Shown one piece after another: positions 50,201 to 59,100 of a stretch of DNA of 64,000 bases. The stretch covers positions 14,067,001 through 14,131,000 of the forward strand of contig NC_059476.1 in NCBI RefSeq assembly GCF_018139145.2, given 5' to 3'. The translations under genes were made by a program, and so were the position numbers. Numbering within the stretch: the stretch's first letter is position 1; every line of letters starts with the position of its first letter. The notes under the pieces were generated by a model. That model searched no databases. It was not told the origin of the DNA and was given only the letters and a program-made list of their open reading frames with translations. Origin of the DNA: Gymnogyps californianus (lineage: Eukaryota; Chordata; Aves; Accipitriformes; Cathartidae).

Positions 50201-53094
50201 GTAGTGCTCATAGATCACTCTGGATTGTTACACTGAATTTATTTTACTGGAACAAAACACTTTATTGTAAGGCATGGAAGTTTCTCAAATAAATGCTAAA
50301 TTAAAGCCTGTCTAGGTACCACAGCCTAAGTTTTTAAACCATCAGAAGGAAAAAAGTTCAAAATACATTCTTCTGATCATTTGGTAGCTTTAGGTTTCTG
50401 ATAGTCAAACCTCACTGTAAGGCTAAAACCATTGACTGTTTTTAGCAAGTCAAGCACTTGATTTGACAGTGTTCAAATCAATAATAACAAAGAACACATC
50501 AGAGTAAATTGGTAAAATCACATTGAAATGCTATATACGATTCCTTTTCAAAAACACCGTGAAACATTCATTTATATGAGTTGATGACACTTCCCTGGTC
50601 TACAATCCATATTTCAGGAAGTAATTAGATTTTTTTATGTTCTGGCAATAGTTAACATCCAAGCAGCCCTTCAAAAATACTAATGAATCAAAAACTGTAT
50701 ATTAAGTTGAAAATGTGCTATTTTAGAGAGGGAAAGCTTAAACAAAAACTATTAGTGAGTACTCGAAAGCTGATGGAGTTGGTTTCATGCAAATAAACAC
50801 AGAATTTGACTGGGACCTGTAAAAATAGGTCCTCAGGCTGAGGAAACAAAGCAAATGGTAGCAAAGCAGAGGTTAAAGAACTGGAGATGCCAGCTCTATA
50901 CTTAGTCCTCTGGCTAGTTCTCTACATAAAATAAAGCGTTCTTGTAGACGCTTTTCTTATTACCATGTTTTTCATTAACAATTTCAGATCATATCTAATT
51001 CTATTCAAAACTTTACCGTCTTCATTGATGATATAGTTCCCCGATCATCTTTAGAAAGCTTTGTGAGCGCAGCTACTTTAGATGAATTCACCACAAGCTC
51101 AGCATTCAGCTCCCTGCATTTCTCCATGAGACGCTTTTCATTTTCATGAGACTTCTTCATAACAGCATGGAGCTTCTCATATTCTATTCGGAATTTTTCC
51201 AGAGTTTTATCTCCCTTAAGTAGATTGATGACTTCTTGGAAGTCTTTTTCCAGTGCTTCAAATGCACTTTCTTCTAGATATGGTTTGCTAGACTTTTCCT
51301 GAATGAAATTAGATAGATAATCAAAAAACAGGAGGAATTCAACATCTCACTTATGACCCAGAATATAAAAAAGCAATGTACTGAGTGTGTAACAGCTACA
51401 AAGAAATCATGACAAAATTTTCTGAAATAACAGTTCTCTTGCTAGCATACGATATGCACATTGCAGGCTATTTTTCAAACAGGTCTCCCCCGATTTTACT
51501 GAAATAACTTGTGCTTTAACAGTCAGAGTTCCTGTAATTGAGTACCACAACTACTTTAAAGATAGGTTTATAAAATATCATTATTGTGATAGTCTTTAAA
51601 TAATACATCAACTATTCAGGAAGCTCAGTATTTTAGCCTCAATTCTTCCCAGTTCTCTACATTCTAAATTCTGATTAGTTTGTTTTCTATGCAGATAGTG
51701 CCAGCAAATCACTTGCAGATAAGCGTGTCTGAAAGCTCCAGTAATGCCAATGCAAGCCAATCCTTCCTCTGCAGAAAATGCTACTGTTAAACCTTTCAGA
51801 AGGGACATTTTTGATCTAGCTCAGTTCTGATGCCAAACTTTGCCAGCTCGGTTGCTGGACACCAAATTCCACCAATATTTTTCAAAACAGCTTAAAATAA
51901 GCCTCCGTTATAGTCTTCAATGGAACACAATCATACCAAGAGGAGGCAGTATGGCCGCTTCTTGGGAGTTGGCTTGATGTCCTAAGCAGCAAGATAAATC
52001 AGCCCACGGGATGCTTCGTGCTGTCACAGATACATTGCTTCCATTACTCAAGCTTGCTCAAAACTGATTGGAACGTCTCTATGCTGCAATCTGAAGTCTA
52101 GGTATATCCTTACAATTGCATCTCAGAGGTAGACTCACTTGGATGGGAAAACAGCTCTCCTGTTAGTGCCGGCTATGGATGTATGGCAAGCCCCCCTCAC
52201 AGAGGAGAGGCAATGAGATCCCACAACCTTAATAATCTGCCCTCGTATCTCCCCCCAACCAACGGATTGCTATTTCAAAAATGATATGGTGCAGGCCCCT
52301 ACTCACCATTTGAACATAAACAGTTTAAAGCAAGACTTTTCAAAATTCTAAAAGAAAAAAATTCTAAGAGCAAAACAACACGTTTCATTGTTTTTTTTGG
52401 GGGGGGGGGTACATAAGTTCACGCTGCCTGGAAAACCTGAAATTAAAAGGGTAAAAACAGACCCTTACGACTTGAAAGAAAGGTCAGGCCCCGCGACACA
52501 TCAAGGCAGAGGCACCGGCTCCAAATCGCCCCTCCTTGCCAAGGCTCTGATTTGAGGGTTTTTTTCTGTGTCAGAAACTTCAATGGGAAAACAGCAAAGG
52601 CAACTTGAATATTAAAACCCACGCTCCTGTTGGCAGAAGAGCGGTCTGTGTGGCATGGCCGAAGTCTGGTGCGTAACCCTTTCAAACCTGCTCTGGTGCT
52701 CACGGCAACAAATTTGGGTTTCTTCATATTTCGTCCTCCTCTCCAACATCAAACCTTCAGTTTTGTTCTCGTTTACGTTTGTGATCATAAATAGAGTTAA
52801 AAGAAGAGCAGTAACGGCGTATGGGGAGGTGAAAAAATCACTCCCACGATCTTAAAAGTAGCAGGTGTTCCTAAAAGTGTTATTACTGTCTGTGTACAAG
52901 TAGCCTAATTGTTCCTACTTTCAACACAGGATCTAACTGAGCTCTGCTCACAAAAGTAACTTGACACATAAAGACAGTATATAGGTATAGATGGTATATA
53001 GGTGATGTTGTTGGGCTTATTCTGAGGGACAGCGTTCGTCCCGTCCAAAAAACAGGCGGGGAATGGAGGGTGAGGGGGGGCTCACCTCAGCCAT
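17115..53094 (-). CDS. CFAP58: CFAP58 (CCDC147) coiled-coil ciliary protein, 15 exons, 3' end not found
   Basis: The span covers the start codon to the last exon I can place. Joining 15 minus-strand exons gives 2256 bases, 752 codons, with no internal stop, and every intron begins GT and ends AG. The product is almost wholly charged, heptad-rich coiled coil with no signal peptide or membrane segment. Stretches such as LEKFRIEYEKLHAVMKKS, KELEQFQMRN, ENPLNVHRWRKLE and ASDP..YELIQKI match vertebrate CFAP58 as I remember it, in the same order. Known for the family: CFAP58 is an axoneme/centriole-associated protein needed for the sperm flagellum, and human loss causes malformed sperm flagella. 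The mammalian protein is about 870 residues, so about 120 C-terminal residues are absent here. Intron sizes run from 349 bases (intron 12) to about 5.05 kb (intron 2). Identity is very likely; completeness is not. Confidence 0.96.
17990..18450 (+). mobile_element. Possible LTR relic
   Basis: A run with AATAAAG at about 18165, then a T-rich stretch and GCTGCCCAAACGTGGTGCCA (about 18396-18415) looks like the poly-A/U5 end of an LTR followed by primer-site-like sequence. I see no clear TG...CA ends or target duplication. It lies in CFAP58 intron 14. This is suggestive only. Confidence 0.3.
19573..19684 (-). CDS. CFAP58: CFAP58 exon 14 (codons 680-717)
   Basis: The exon has 112 bases, acceptor TGGTCTTAAG and donor GTGATG. 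It completes the Arg codon and reads QEVHHMQKELLREQTRCKVL then EEELENPLNVHRWRKLE. The last motif is nearly invariant in CFAP58 and settles the identification. Confidence 0.97.
19980..20110 (-). mobile_element. Ancient CR1-like LINE 3' fragment
   Basis: The plus strand reads TTAAGGCCAGAAGGACAG, then a diverged version of the 'gatcatctagtctgacc' block, and CAGTTACCCCTGTATTGAAT. This is the reverse complement of an old amniote CR1 3' region known from turtles, crocodilians and birds. The divergence suggests an insertion long before bird radiation. It is in CFAP58 intron 13. Confidence 0.6.
20840..20965. repeat. Possible ancient interspersed repeat
   Basis: The phrases 'ccactggagtcaatgggactgatcc' and 'gctccagtgaaagccatggaattatactgatacag' resemble an old sauropsid repeat with the text 'gacttcaatggagttactcc...tttacact'. 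A similar short phrase occurs at about 35540-35590. The family assignment is uncertain. Confidence 0.35.
21711..21934 (-). CDS. CFAP58: CFAP58 exon 13 (codons 606-680)
   Basis: The exon has 224 bases, acceptor GCGTCCTTAG and donor GTAGAA. It encodes VINERDILGSQLVRRNDEVA, LLYEKIKIQQSILNKGE, RLLKLEIKKLRREKGIL and SVANVEEL, and ends two bases into an Arg codon. Confidence 0.96.
22284..22424 (-). CDS. CFAP58: CFAP58 exon 12 (codons 559-605)
   Basis: The exon has 141 bases, symmetric phase 0. The acceptor is GATTCCATCAG and the donor GTAGGA. It encodes AELLKMKKQALETKHFIENQ, then EAEERKLLKIIAEADAERL. Only 349 bases of intron separate it from exon 13, the shortest intron in the gene. Confidence 0.95.
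25926..26072 (-). CDS. CFAP58: CFAP58 exon 11 (codons 510-558)
   Basis: The exon has 147 bases, symmetric phase 0. The acceptor is TCCTATTAG and the donor GTAAGA. It encodes DEIAEMKKKLKTVTHQVDQL and KEAALVKAHLEHQRTEKEKE. The LTR promoter fragment at 26296-26640 lies in sense orientation a little over 200 bases upstream of it. Confidence 0.95.
26296..26640 (-). mobile_element. 5' half of an endogenous-retrovirus LTR, sense to CFAP58
   Basis: On the minus strand the element starts TGTCCTGGTTTCGGCTGGGA at 26640, the familiar start of a common bird LTR. It then carries a CRE-like ATGACGTT (26383-26390, plus-strand reading) and a TATA box TATATAAAC (plus strand tttatata at 26369-26376). It can be followed to about GGTGGTGAGCAATTGCATTG and then loses similarity, so the 3' half with its poly-A part is missing or diverged. 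It lies in CFAP58 intron 10, just upstream of exon 11 and in the gene's direction. Confidence 0.85.
27823..27838 (+). repeat. Poly-T tract (16 T)
   Basis: A 16-base T run in CFAP58 intron 10. It is A-rich on the coding strand. No adjoining SINE or LINE is recognised. Confidence 0.9.
29162..29323 (-). CDS. CFAP58: CFAP58 exon 10 (codons 456-509)
   Basis: The exon has 162 bases, symmetric phase 0. The acceptor is TTTCCACTCCAG and the donor GTAGAA. It encodes VLQHLKDIEIREMQICDYEK, then ESAIKLKQQQN and TERNLYSKNLIESK, in line with the vertebrate order. Confidence 0.96.
29808..29841 (+). repeat. Perfect 17-base tandem duplication
   Basis: TGATCACAAACTGTTGA occurs twice back to back with no mismatch, in CFAP58 intron 9. 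The identity of the copies points to a recent slippage or duplication. Confidence 0.95.
33681..33872 (-). CDS. CFAP58: CFAP58 exon 9 (codons 392-455)
   Basis: The exon has 192 bases, symmetric phase 0. The acceptor is TTCCCTGTAG and the donor GTAGGA. It encodes NLVKATSATQKQINLVKLHE, then a block containing EEEIQNYKNEAQKQRKIIYQ and EKERDCFINE, one of the best conserved parts of the family. Confidence 0.96.
35033..35115 (-). CDS. CFAP58: CFAP58 exon 8 (codons 364-391)
   Basis: The exon has only 83 bases, too short for a 60-codon ORF screen. The acceptor is CTTTTCTCTAG and the donor GTGAGC. It encodes LEAAKKQAEIDKKAIDELVR then ERDMLSK. It completes the split Asp codon and restores phase 0. Confidence 0.95.
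36854..37013 (-). CDS. CFAP58: CFAP58 exon 7 (codons 311-364)
   Basis: The exon has 160 bases, acceptor TTCTGTAG and donor GTAGGT. It encodes ARDDEVTQMRLEISKLNK and later NTLKNQISGLER. It ends one base into an Asp codon that is completed in exon 8. Confidence 0.95.
39193..39330 (-). CDS. CFAP58: CFAP58 exon 6 (codons 265-310)
   Basis: The exon has 138 bases, symmetric phase 0. The acceptor is TAATCTAACAG and the donor a strong GTAAGT. It encodes ILNERAGKELEQFQMRNNKL followed by a coiled-coil ending QQKTAELK, a close match to the vertebrate family. Confidence 0.96.
41168..41290 (-). mobile_element. MIR/CORE-SINE relic with tRNA-like head
   Basis: The text AAATGACTTTACCAATGCCA, AGTCAATCAGTGGCAAAACT, CAGGAGTCCAACCTGGCAGT and TACTATCATTAGATCATCC follows the reverse MIR/CORE-SINE along its whole length, including the tRNA-derived head. 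It is in CFAP58 intron 5. Confidence 0.7.
41571..41765 (-). CDS. CFAP58: CFAP58 exon 5 (codons 200-264)
   Basis: The exon has 195 bases, symmetric phase 0. The acceptor is TTATTATAG and the donor GTAGGG. It encodes LQQEIQLHQNEASREARKKE, then an E/K-rich helix ending EQHLKEQK. No starting Met is needed, so only its shadow frames appear as open frames on the other strand. Confidence 0.95.
43853..44009 (-). CDS. CFAP58: CFAP58 exon 4 (codons 147-199)
   Basis: The exon has 157 bases. Its first base completes the Asn codon from exon 3, and it then reads IRDLLKLKEEITKERDQLLS and TEQQQETEKAKNEADQSIMQ. The donor is CAG|GTCTGT, unusually weak because of C at intron position 3. Confidence 0.95.
45816..45964 (-). 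CDS. CFAP58: CFAP58 exon 3 (codons 98-147)
   Basis: The exon has 149 bases, acceptor TGATCCTAG and a strong donor GTAAGT. It encodes EIEKAWKMVDTAYEKEQKAK and ends LTNLVEQGSGLSLGQEYN, where the last codon is split after AA. The motif LVEQGSGLS is typical of CFAP58. Confidence 0.95.
45965..51016 (-). other. CFAP58 intron 2, long and AT-rich
   Basis: At about 5.05 kb this is the largest intron placed. The part 47080-48400 is strikingly AT-rich, with many ATTA-type motifs and an octamer ATGCAAAT at 47963-47970. I recognise no transposon in it and no coding exon. Confidence 0.7.
51017..51298 (-). CDS. CFAP58: CFAP58 exon 2 (codons 4-97)
   Basis: The exon has 282 bases and is phase 0 at both ends. 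The acceptor is TTTCATTCAG and the donor GTAAAG. It encodes the conserved N-terminal block: YLEESAFEALEKDFQEV, then LEKFRIEYEKLHAVMKKSHE and KCRELNAELVVNSSKVAAL. This is the most family-diagnostic part of the N-terminus. It is separated from exon 1 by about 1.8 kb. Confidence 0.96.
51299..53085 (-). other. CFAP58 intron 1
   Basis: About 1.8 kb between the three-codon first exon and exon 2. It contains the T8-G11 tract at 52391. The minus-strand frame 52443-52727 is a chance frame without homology I recognise. Confidence 0.75.
52391..52409 (+). repeat. T8-G11 homopolymer tract
   Basis: Eight T followed by eleven G in CFAP58 intron 1, about 0.7 kb downstream of exon 1 in the direction of transcription. 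Confidence 0.95.
53086..53094 (-). CDS. CFAP58: CFAP58 exon 1, coding part (codons 1-3)
   Basis: The coding part is just Met-Ala-Glu, followed at once by a GTGAGC donor (GT at 53085-53084). The start is chosen because MAE then E-K-S-S-K fits the family N-terminus and the frame joins exon 2 exactly. The upstream sequence is CpG-rich 5' UTR and promoter. Such a small first coding exon would be missed by ORF-based methods. Confidence 0.9.
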
Positions 53095-53189
53095 GCTGCC
53101 GGCGGGCTGGGGGCGGTAGGGGTCGGTGTCGATGCCGGTGCCGGTGCTGTGGCGGCCCGAGGCCGCGGCGGTGCAGAGGCCGCCGCGCC

Positions 53190-53202
53190 GTATCGTAGTA
53201 AC
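53190..53202. promoter_or_regulatory. Imperfect X-box-like RFX site
   Basis: The plus strand reads GTATCGTAGTAAC about 100 bases upstream of the CFAP58 ATG. The right half AGTAAC fits the RFX half-site consensus; the left half fits poorly. RFX factors control many ciliary genes, so the position is suggestive, but the match is weak. Confidence 0.25.
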
Positions 53203-54721
53203 GGCGGCGGGCGGGGCCGGAGCGCGGCGGGGCGGGGCGGGTCGTGGTGGCCGCGGAGGGGCGGTTGTGGCGGCGGTGGCGGCCCTTTGGGACGCGGAGG
53301 CCGGGTTTTCCCCCGGGGCCTTGCGGGCTCCGTGTGCCCCGCACCGCTATGTGGGCCGACGGCCCAGAGGCTACTCGGAGAGGCCCGTCGCGGCCCTGTA
53401 CAAGACCCTGGTCACCCCCCGTCCCTTGGGCCTCGGGGTTTTCTTCCAAAGCTGTCCATCTGGCTGTTGAAATTCAGCCGTCAGGGATTTTCATCGACGA
53501 CACTGAGGAATATTTCCCCTCCGACATGAGAGGCCAGGAGCTGCTCCGTGAGCAGAGCAGCGCGGGCAGCGAGGTGCAGCAGCTCAGCAGGAAGAGTCAA
53601 ACGGCCCCTCAAGGCGCGGAGGGAGGCAGGGTCCTGTGGAAGGTGATGCAAGGGATTTGTGTGGTTTGGGAGCACAAATTACATTTGGAGCCTGGCTTCT
53701 GTCATTTCGTTGCACCTGACTATTCACACTAGCTTGTCTGGGCGTGTGAATGATTTTGTACAAACCACGGTGTAGAGCAAGGGAACGCAGGACAGTGGCT
53801 CTGCACCTCGAGAGCTGTGCTCAGGTATCAGCTGCTGCTGTTTGCTCCACTCCCAGCTAACCCTTGAAATAGTTGTTTTTATCTCTATGGGGTCACAAAT
53901 TGTTTTACCTGATAGCTTTTTAGGGAAGGGAATATATTGTACCATGTACACACTCCCTAGCAGAATGGATGTTGGTTATGACCTTAAAGTACCACTTGAA
54001 ACTAATAATGATGACAGAAAACTTTTTCTCTTCCTGGTTTAATGAAGCCTGAATTGTAGCGCTTCATTTTACTGATTACATGGCAAAATAGGCAATTTCA
54101 AATGGATGCTTTCAAATGGTCTGATTTTACCATTAGAACTGGAGAATAATACACATTTTATAATATATTCTCTATATGTATGACTTAATTTACAAAATAT
54201 CCTACATGCTGAAACATCATTTCAATCATTTCAAAGCACACTTCTAATAAAAAAAAAACCAATAAACTTCCTTTTCTAAGTTTTGCACTCTTCTTTTTCC
54301 TTATTTTCTTTTGTACCATAAAATTACCAGGAAGATGATCATGATAAATTCCTTGATTCTAGGATTTCAGATTCTCAAGAGGACCAACCTTTTAGACCTT
54401 TAAAACAAACCAGCTGCATGTGTAAAGAAATATCAAAAAGTATGATTTTAATTTTGCTAGCAAAATACTGCTGGAGGAGGGGGATATGCTCAGAATTTAA
54501 AAAAAAAATAATAAATTATATGATAAACAAAATTTTCAAATTTACATCTTAAATATATAACCTTGATATTTATTATACTCTTTCTTATGGCTTCAACAAC
54601 AAAACAGGAGTGGAAACTTATGAAGTGAGGTAGTTACCTTTGTGCTTTAGGTTCATGTTTGCGCTTGTGGGTAGCAGCATAAATGTGTCCAAAAATGATA
54701 CCCATTTATTGAGGCATTCCC

Positions 54722-54839
54722 ATGAGCTTCCTGATCTAGTTGAAGATGTCCCTGTTTATTGCAGGGGGGCTGGACTAGATGACCTTTAAAGGTCCCTTCC
54801 AACCCAAACTGTTCTATGATCCTATTATTCTATTCTATG
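54722..54839 (+). mobile_element. CR1 LINE 3' end, 5'-truncated
   Basis: The sequence reads CTGATCTAGTTGAAGATGTC, then GGGGCTGGACTAGATGACCT and GGTCCCTTCCAACCC, and ends in CTATGAT/ATTCTATG-type terminal repeats. This is the diagnostic 3' tail of the bird CR1 LINE. Only about 120 bases remain, as is usual for 5'-truncated copies. It lies in the spacer upstream of CFAP58. Confidence 0.92.
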
Positions 54840-55224
54840 TTTTTCAAACTCCTGGTGATTTGTGTCCTGTGAGACCCTCTAAGGGTGACTGTATAGGCTG
54901 GTCTTCATGACAGGTGCCATTTCAGCTAAATTCATTCAAATTCAACAAGTTCACCATCATGGTAGCTGCACCTCTAACTGCAATGCAGACATAGTAGGGT
55001 GACTGTGTTAGGAGTCCATGATAACTCATACTAAAGCCCATTTTTGATAAGCTAGCCACCATGCCTTAAAACATCACAACTCGTAGCGCATAGTTATAAG
55101 CGCAACCAGGACACAGATCTGTGACAAGACTCAAATATTTACTTTGAATTAATTCAGTAACAAACCTACAGAATGCCTCAACAGGTTCATGACTGAGGAG
55201 CTGGACTGACACACAAGAGGACAT

Positions 55225-55385
55225 CTGGGTTTCTGACCTTAGCAAGAATTTCCTGTAGCTTGGGATCAGCCACTTAAAATTCCCTGTGCTTTATATTCAT
55301 CAGTAAAGTGGAAATAACCACATCTGCCATCCTGCAATAGTGTTGTGACTGTCATGGCTATAAATGATGCACTCATGTCATAGAG
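55225..55385 (+). mobile_element. MIR-like SINE relic
   Basis: Phrases in MIR order are visible: 'tctgggtttctgacc', then 'attcatcagtaaagtggaaataa', then 'tgttgtgactgtcatggctataaatgatgcac'. These parallel 'cctgggttc', 'cctcatctgtaaaatggggataa' and 'gttgttgtgaggattaaatgag'. Confidence 0.55.
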
Positions 55386-56140
55386 TGAGCCTCTAGACAA
55401 GGTGGAGCTCTTGAAGTAGGATCATGTTCTAATGCTCCCTTTTAAGCTGAGCCTATGTTCCCAGCTCTGGGAAAACCTTTCTCCTAGTAAGAGCAAAAAA
55501 ACTCCCACAGCCACAGAAGAAGAAAGAAAGAAAGAAATCACCTTAAATAAAAATAAATAAGTCTCCATTAACAGCAGGGACAAGCCAGACCCAAAAAGTT
55601 TCAGTTCATTGAAAATATTGTTATTTATTTCCCTGAATATCTGACTTCGTTCAAGAGACAGCCATACTTTATGGTAAATAAGCAGAATTACCTGTTTCAC
55701 CAGCTGCATAAAAGGGAGTTTCACATCAGTGGGGGGTGTTTGTGTGCGTGCAGAAAGGGTTACTAGAGAAGACATATTTGCTCACTGATTTATTTGAGGT
55801 CACAACCCTCAGGCAGTTAATTTAATGCATGTTTTAAACTGTAGTGACATGAAAATGATAAGCCATCACTTCCTGAGTGTAAGGATTTATGGGCTACTGC
55901 AGAGATATAAATAGAGTAAAATCTCATCATAACATCACCCAGGAGAATGTAAGCAATTTGGGGCAGGGACCATGACAGTACATGTCTTCTGGAAAGTGTA
56001 AAATGACACTGGAAGGTAACGATAAGAAGAATTGATAAAGAAAAGCCGGAGAGTGGGGGGTTGAAATGTGTTTTTCACACCACGCTGTTGTAAGGAAGAA
56101 CATCACTAGGTGGCACTCCACCACCACAGTGGTTTGATAA

Positions 56141-56144
<4 letters not shown>

Positions 56145-56172
<28 letters not shown>

Positions 56173-56179
56173 GCCCCCC
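56145..56179 (+). repeat. Poly-C tract, 28 C then G and 6 C
   Basis: An uninterrupted run of 28 C (56145-56172), G, then six C. The minus strand is the matching G-tract and produces artefactual poly-glycine frames. It lies in the CFAP58 upstream spacer. Confidence 0.95.
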
Positions 56180-59100
56180 GCAAACAATAGCTATTTTCAG
56201 CCCTGACAAACTTTTCTTGTTTAGAAACGTGTTACAAATATTAATTAGTACATGGAGAAATAATGGTTGGGTGAACATGTGTTCATGGATGAGGTCCTGT
56301 ATTTGCATACAATTTTGCTCAATTCACTCAGGTAATATCATCAATGAGAGATTACCACTAAGGAAAGCAAAATTTGTCTAACAATTTACTAATATTAAAA
56401 TATTATTTTATATATATTACAAATATGTTACATAAATATTACTTATCTAGATGAAAGTCTTGTAATTTCCCCAGCAATATGGAAATCAATCACAACCTCA
56501 TGGCCTCAAACACCAGTGATGCTACAGACACTGTCAGTGGGCTGATGTCCTGGGACGTACTCTGGCAGCCAGCTTGCCTTGTCAGAGTCACTTCAGTTTT
56601 GCAGTATTAAAAGGAACAAGAGCTTACTAAAAATACTTTTTTTCTCCAGTGACAAGGAAACGCTATGCGGTCCTCAATTACTTAATTATCTAACTGATAT
56701 TTTTACTACATTCTTTTTGAATGTCCTCTCCTCTTGTTATTTTCAAACTAAATGATAGTTTTATAATGTGAACAGTTGTTCAGTTTAAATTGGATTGAGG
56801 CTTTCTGCTTTGTTCATAAAGATCATGCAACAGATCTCAAATAGCAGTAACCTTTGATCATGTTTAGCACTAGAGTTGAGCCAATGACTCAAGAGGAAGA
56901 AACATTACCATTTTCATAAAAAGTTAAATCATGGAAATGTTTTGATTAATAGAAACACCCAAATAAAGAGCTCAGTTAGTTCTGAGACAGAAGCTAAAGC
57001 TGACAAGCAGTCTGTGTATAACATACAATTACATGCTCTACATAAAAAATAAAATAGATTACAATTATGGAAAGCAACTAAAATTAAGTTAATAATCCTG
57101 GAACTAAGCTGAACGTGCCATTCCCCAGCATGGTTTAAAACTGCAGAACAGTTTTCCGTCCCAGTTTTTCCTCACAGTTCTGCAACTCGGATTACGACGG
57201 CCTGCCATGCTTGCTAGAAAATTCCTCTCTTCTATCCTTCTCCAAGCCAAACACAGGGATTGTCCAAGACTGCTGGAGGAAAGCAATGCTCTGGGGATCC
57301 CCATCACCATGGCTGCCCACGGTGGGCTCTTACCACCACCAATATTATGGTTGATGCTACCAATCTGACCTACGGCTTTGGAGAGTGACATGGAGGGGAC
57401 TCTTCCTCTTATGTGTTTGGAGGAACAGTCTGGTAGAAGTGACCCCCTCCCATCCTGGCTGCCCAGCATCATTAATCCCTGGAGAGGCTATGAAGGAAAG
57501 CCTACAAGGTAACATAAAAACACTTAGCCCTGCACAGCACTCAGGTTTCTTCAATCGACGATTTCCATTACCTGCTTACCAGTTCTGATCCATGACTGTC
57601 TTCCCAATCATGAACATTTAGGTGTATTTAAAAATTAGTTTCAAATATGTCTAGAGTCATCATGTGTTCATTAGCAGAAACAACTTCCCCCCGTGCTTTC
57701 CAACAGCCTTTCAATTCCAGCAGCAGAATCCAGGCCCTAATCTCTGATTCCTGTTCCCCTCATATTTTATTCTTCAGCCTTTTAATTCTCAACCACCAAA
57801 TCTTTCCCTAGCTGAAAATTTGTCTGGCATCTTTCACTACTTGACACTTGAGTCCTCTGGGAGGAAGAGGCTATTAAAAAAAATCTTTATACCCAGGGAA
57901 GACTATAGAAATCACAGAGATTTAAGATGTTTACAAGTTCAGGTGTAAGGGGCTAGATGAGGACACCATATGGTGAGCTGTGAGGAGATGACCCCATCTC
58001 CCTGCACATTTCCTTGCATGGTAGCTAGGAGGTGTGAAATATTCATGGGTGGAAGGGAGTCCCCCACTCCCTTTTCCCCTTGGTCTGCTCGTGCTCCTGC
58101 TCTGCTGGGTCACACTGAGCTGTGCCTATCAAAATACTGTCCTGCTGCAGTCTCCTTTAGGCTTACACAAACACTTGCAGTATAAAAGGCAGGGCCCCAG
58201 CAATGCCTGACTTGAGCAAGATTATCATTCCTGCTTTCTCTGTGTTAAGTGTTAACGTGACGTTTCTGTGTGCTCCAGGTTGGCAGCCTTCTCCTGTGTT
58301 CCTGTGAAGGTGACAGCTGGAAGCTGTACTAGAACCTGTTTCACTGCTGCCTACCCATGGCCTCTCTATTGTATCCCTATTCTCTCTTTGTAGATCTTGC
58401 AAGATGATTTTCTTATTTACTGCTTGTAATAGTTTAAGGAAATATCGCTAGTTTTGTAATGGATGAGAAATACTAGTAGAAAGAATAAAAGAATTCCTCG
58501 ATCTTCTAACATGTCTGAAAGCAGCTGAGAAAGATACCTAGAATTTAACTTCAGCCCAAATCTTGCTCTTGTCCTGCTCCTGCTGATGGGATCTTAGAGT
58601 CCATTTTAGAAATATTACTATTCTATCTAATTTCTGCTGCAGTAGCAGCCATGTCACAGAGCCACAGGTTATGTCCCGGCATGCAAGGAACTGTGGTACT
58701 GTTACTCCACTGCTCACAACTTCAAGTCCTGCCGAACATCTGAGTAAGGTTAGCGGAGCTTGGCTCATTATCAAATAAATTACTACCTTTAGTGAGATAA
58801 CGATCTTAAGCCTTCTGCAGTGCAGCAATAATCAAACAAAAAAATCAAACTCCACGTGCTGGAGTTATCAGGATATGTGCTTCTAGCTTTCCCTCCTCTT
58901 TCAAACCGCTGAACTGCATCAAAAAAACTAATACAAATCAAATGAATGTCTTGGTTTGACTTTTCCATTTATATGTATCGTATTGTTATCATAATTTTAT
59001 ACTATCTTAGGTGGCACAGAAAGTAGATCCTGAATGGGATGGTGGATATGAAATACAACCTGTCGGGATGTGAGCCTTCCTTTGAAAAATGTTCAGGCCT

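Larger units (their letters stand above)
53040..53420 (-). promoter_or_regulatory. CFAP58: CpG-island promoter and 5' UTR of CFAP58
   Basis: The sequence is very rich in G, C and CpG in contrast to the AT-rich surroundings, and it covers the first coding exon and roughly 330 bases upstream. There is no clear TATA box near the ATG, as is usual for CpG-island promoters of ciliary genes. The transcription start cannot be fixed from sequence. The island extends on the plus-strand side, so divergent transcription is possible. Confidence 0.8.

Noticed and set aside
53087..53449. 120-codon arginine/proline-rich minus-strand protein as a real gene
   Set aside because: Its composition is what CpG-island DNA gives in any frame, and it is out of frame with CFAP58. 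Kept only as a possible uORF.
55927..56308. Poly-glycine minus-strand frames
   Set aside because: They are the translation of the poly-C tract and have no coding support.
57104..57472. 122-codon minus-strand frame
   Set aside because: No recognisable domain, no splice context and no promoter; length alone is within chance for this much sequence.
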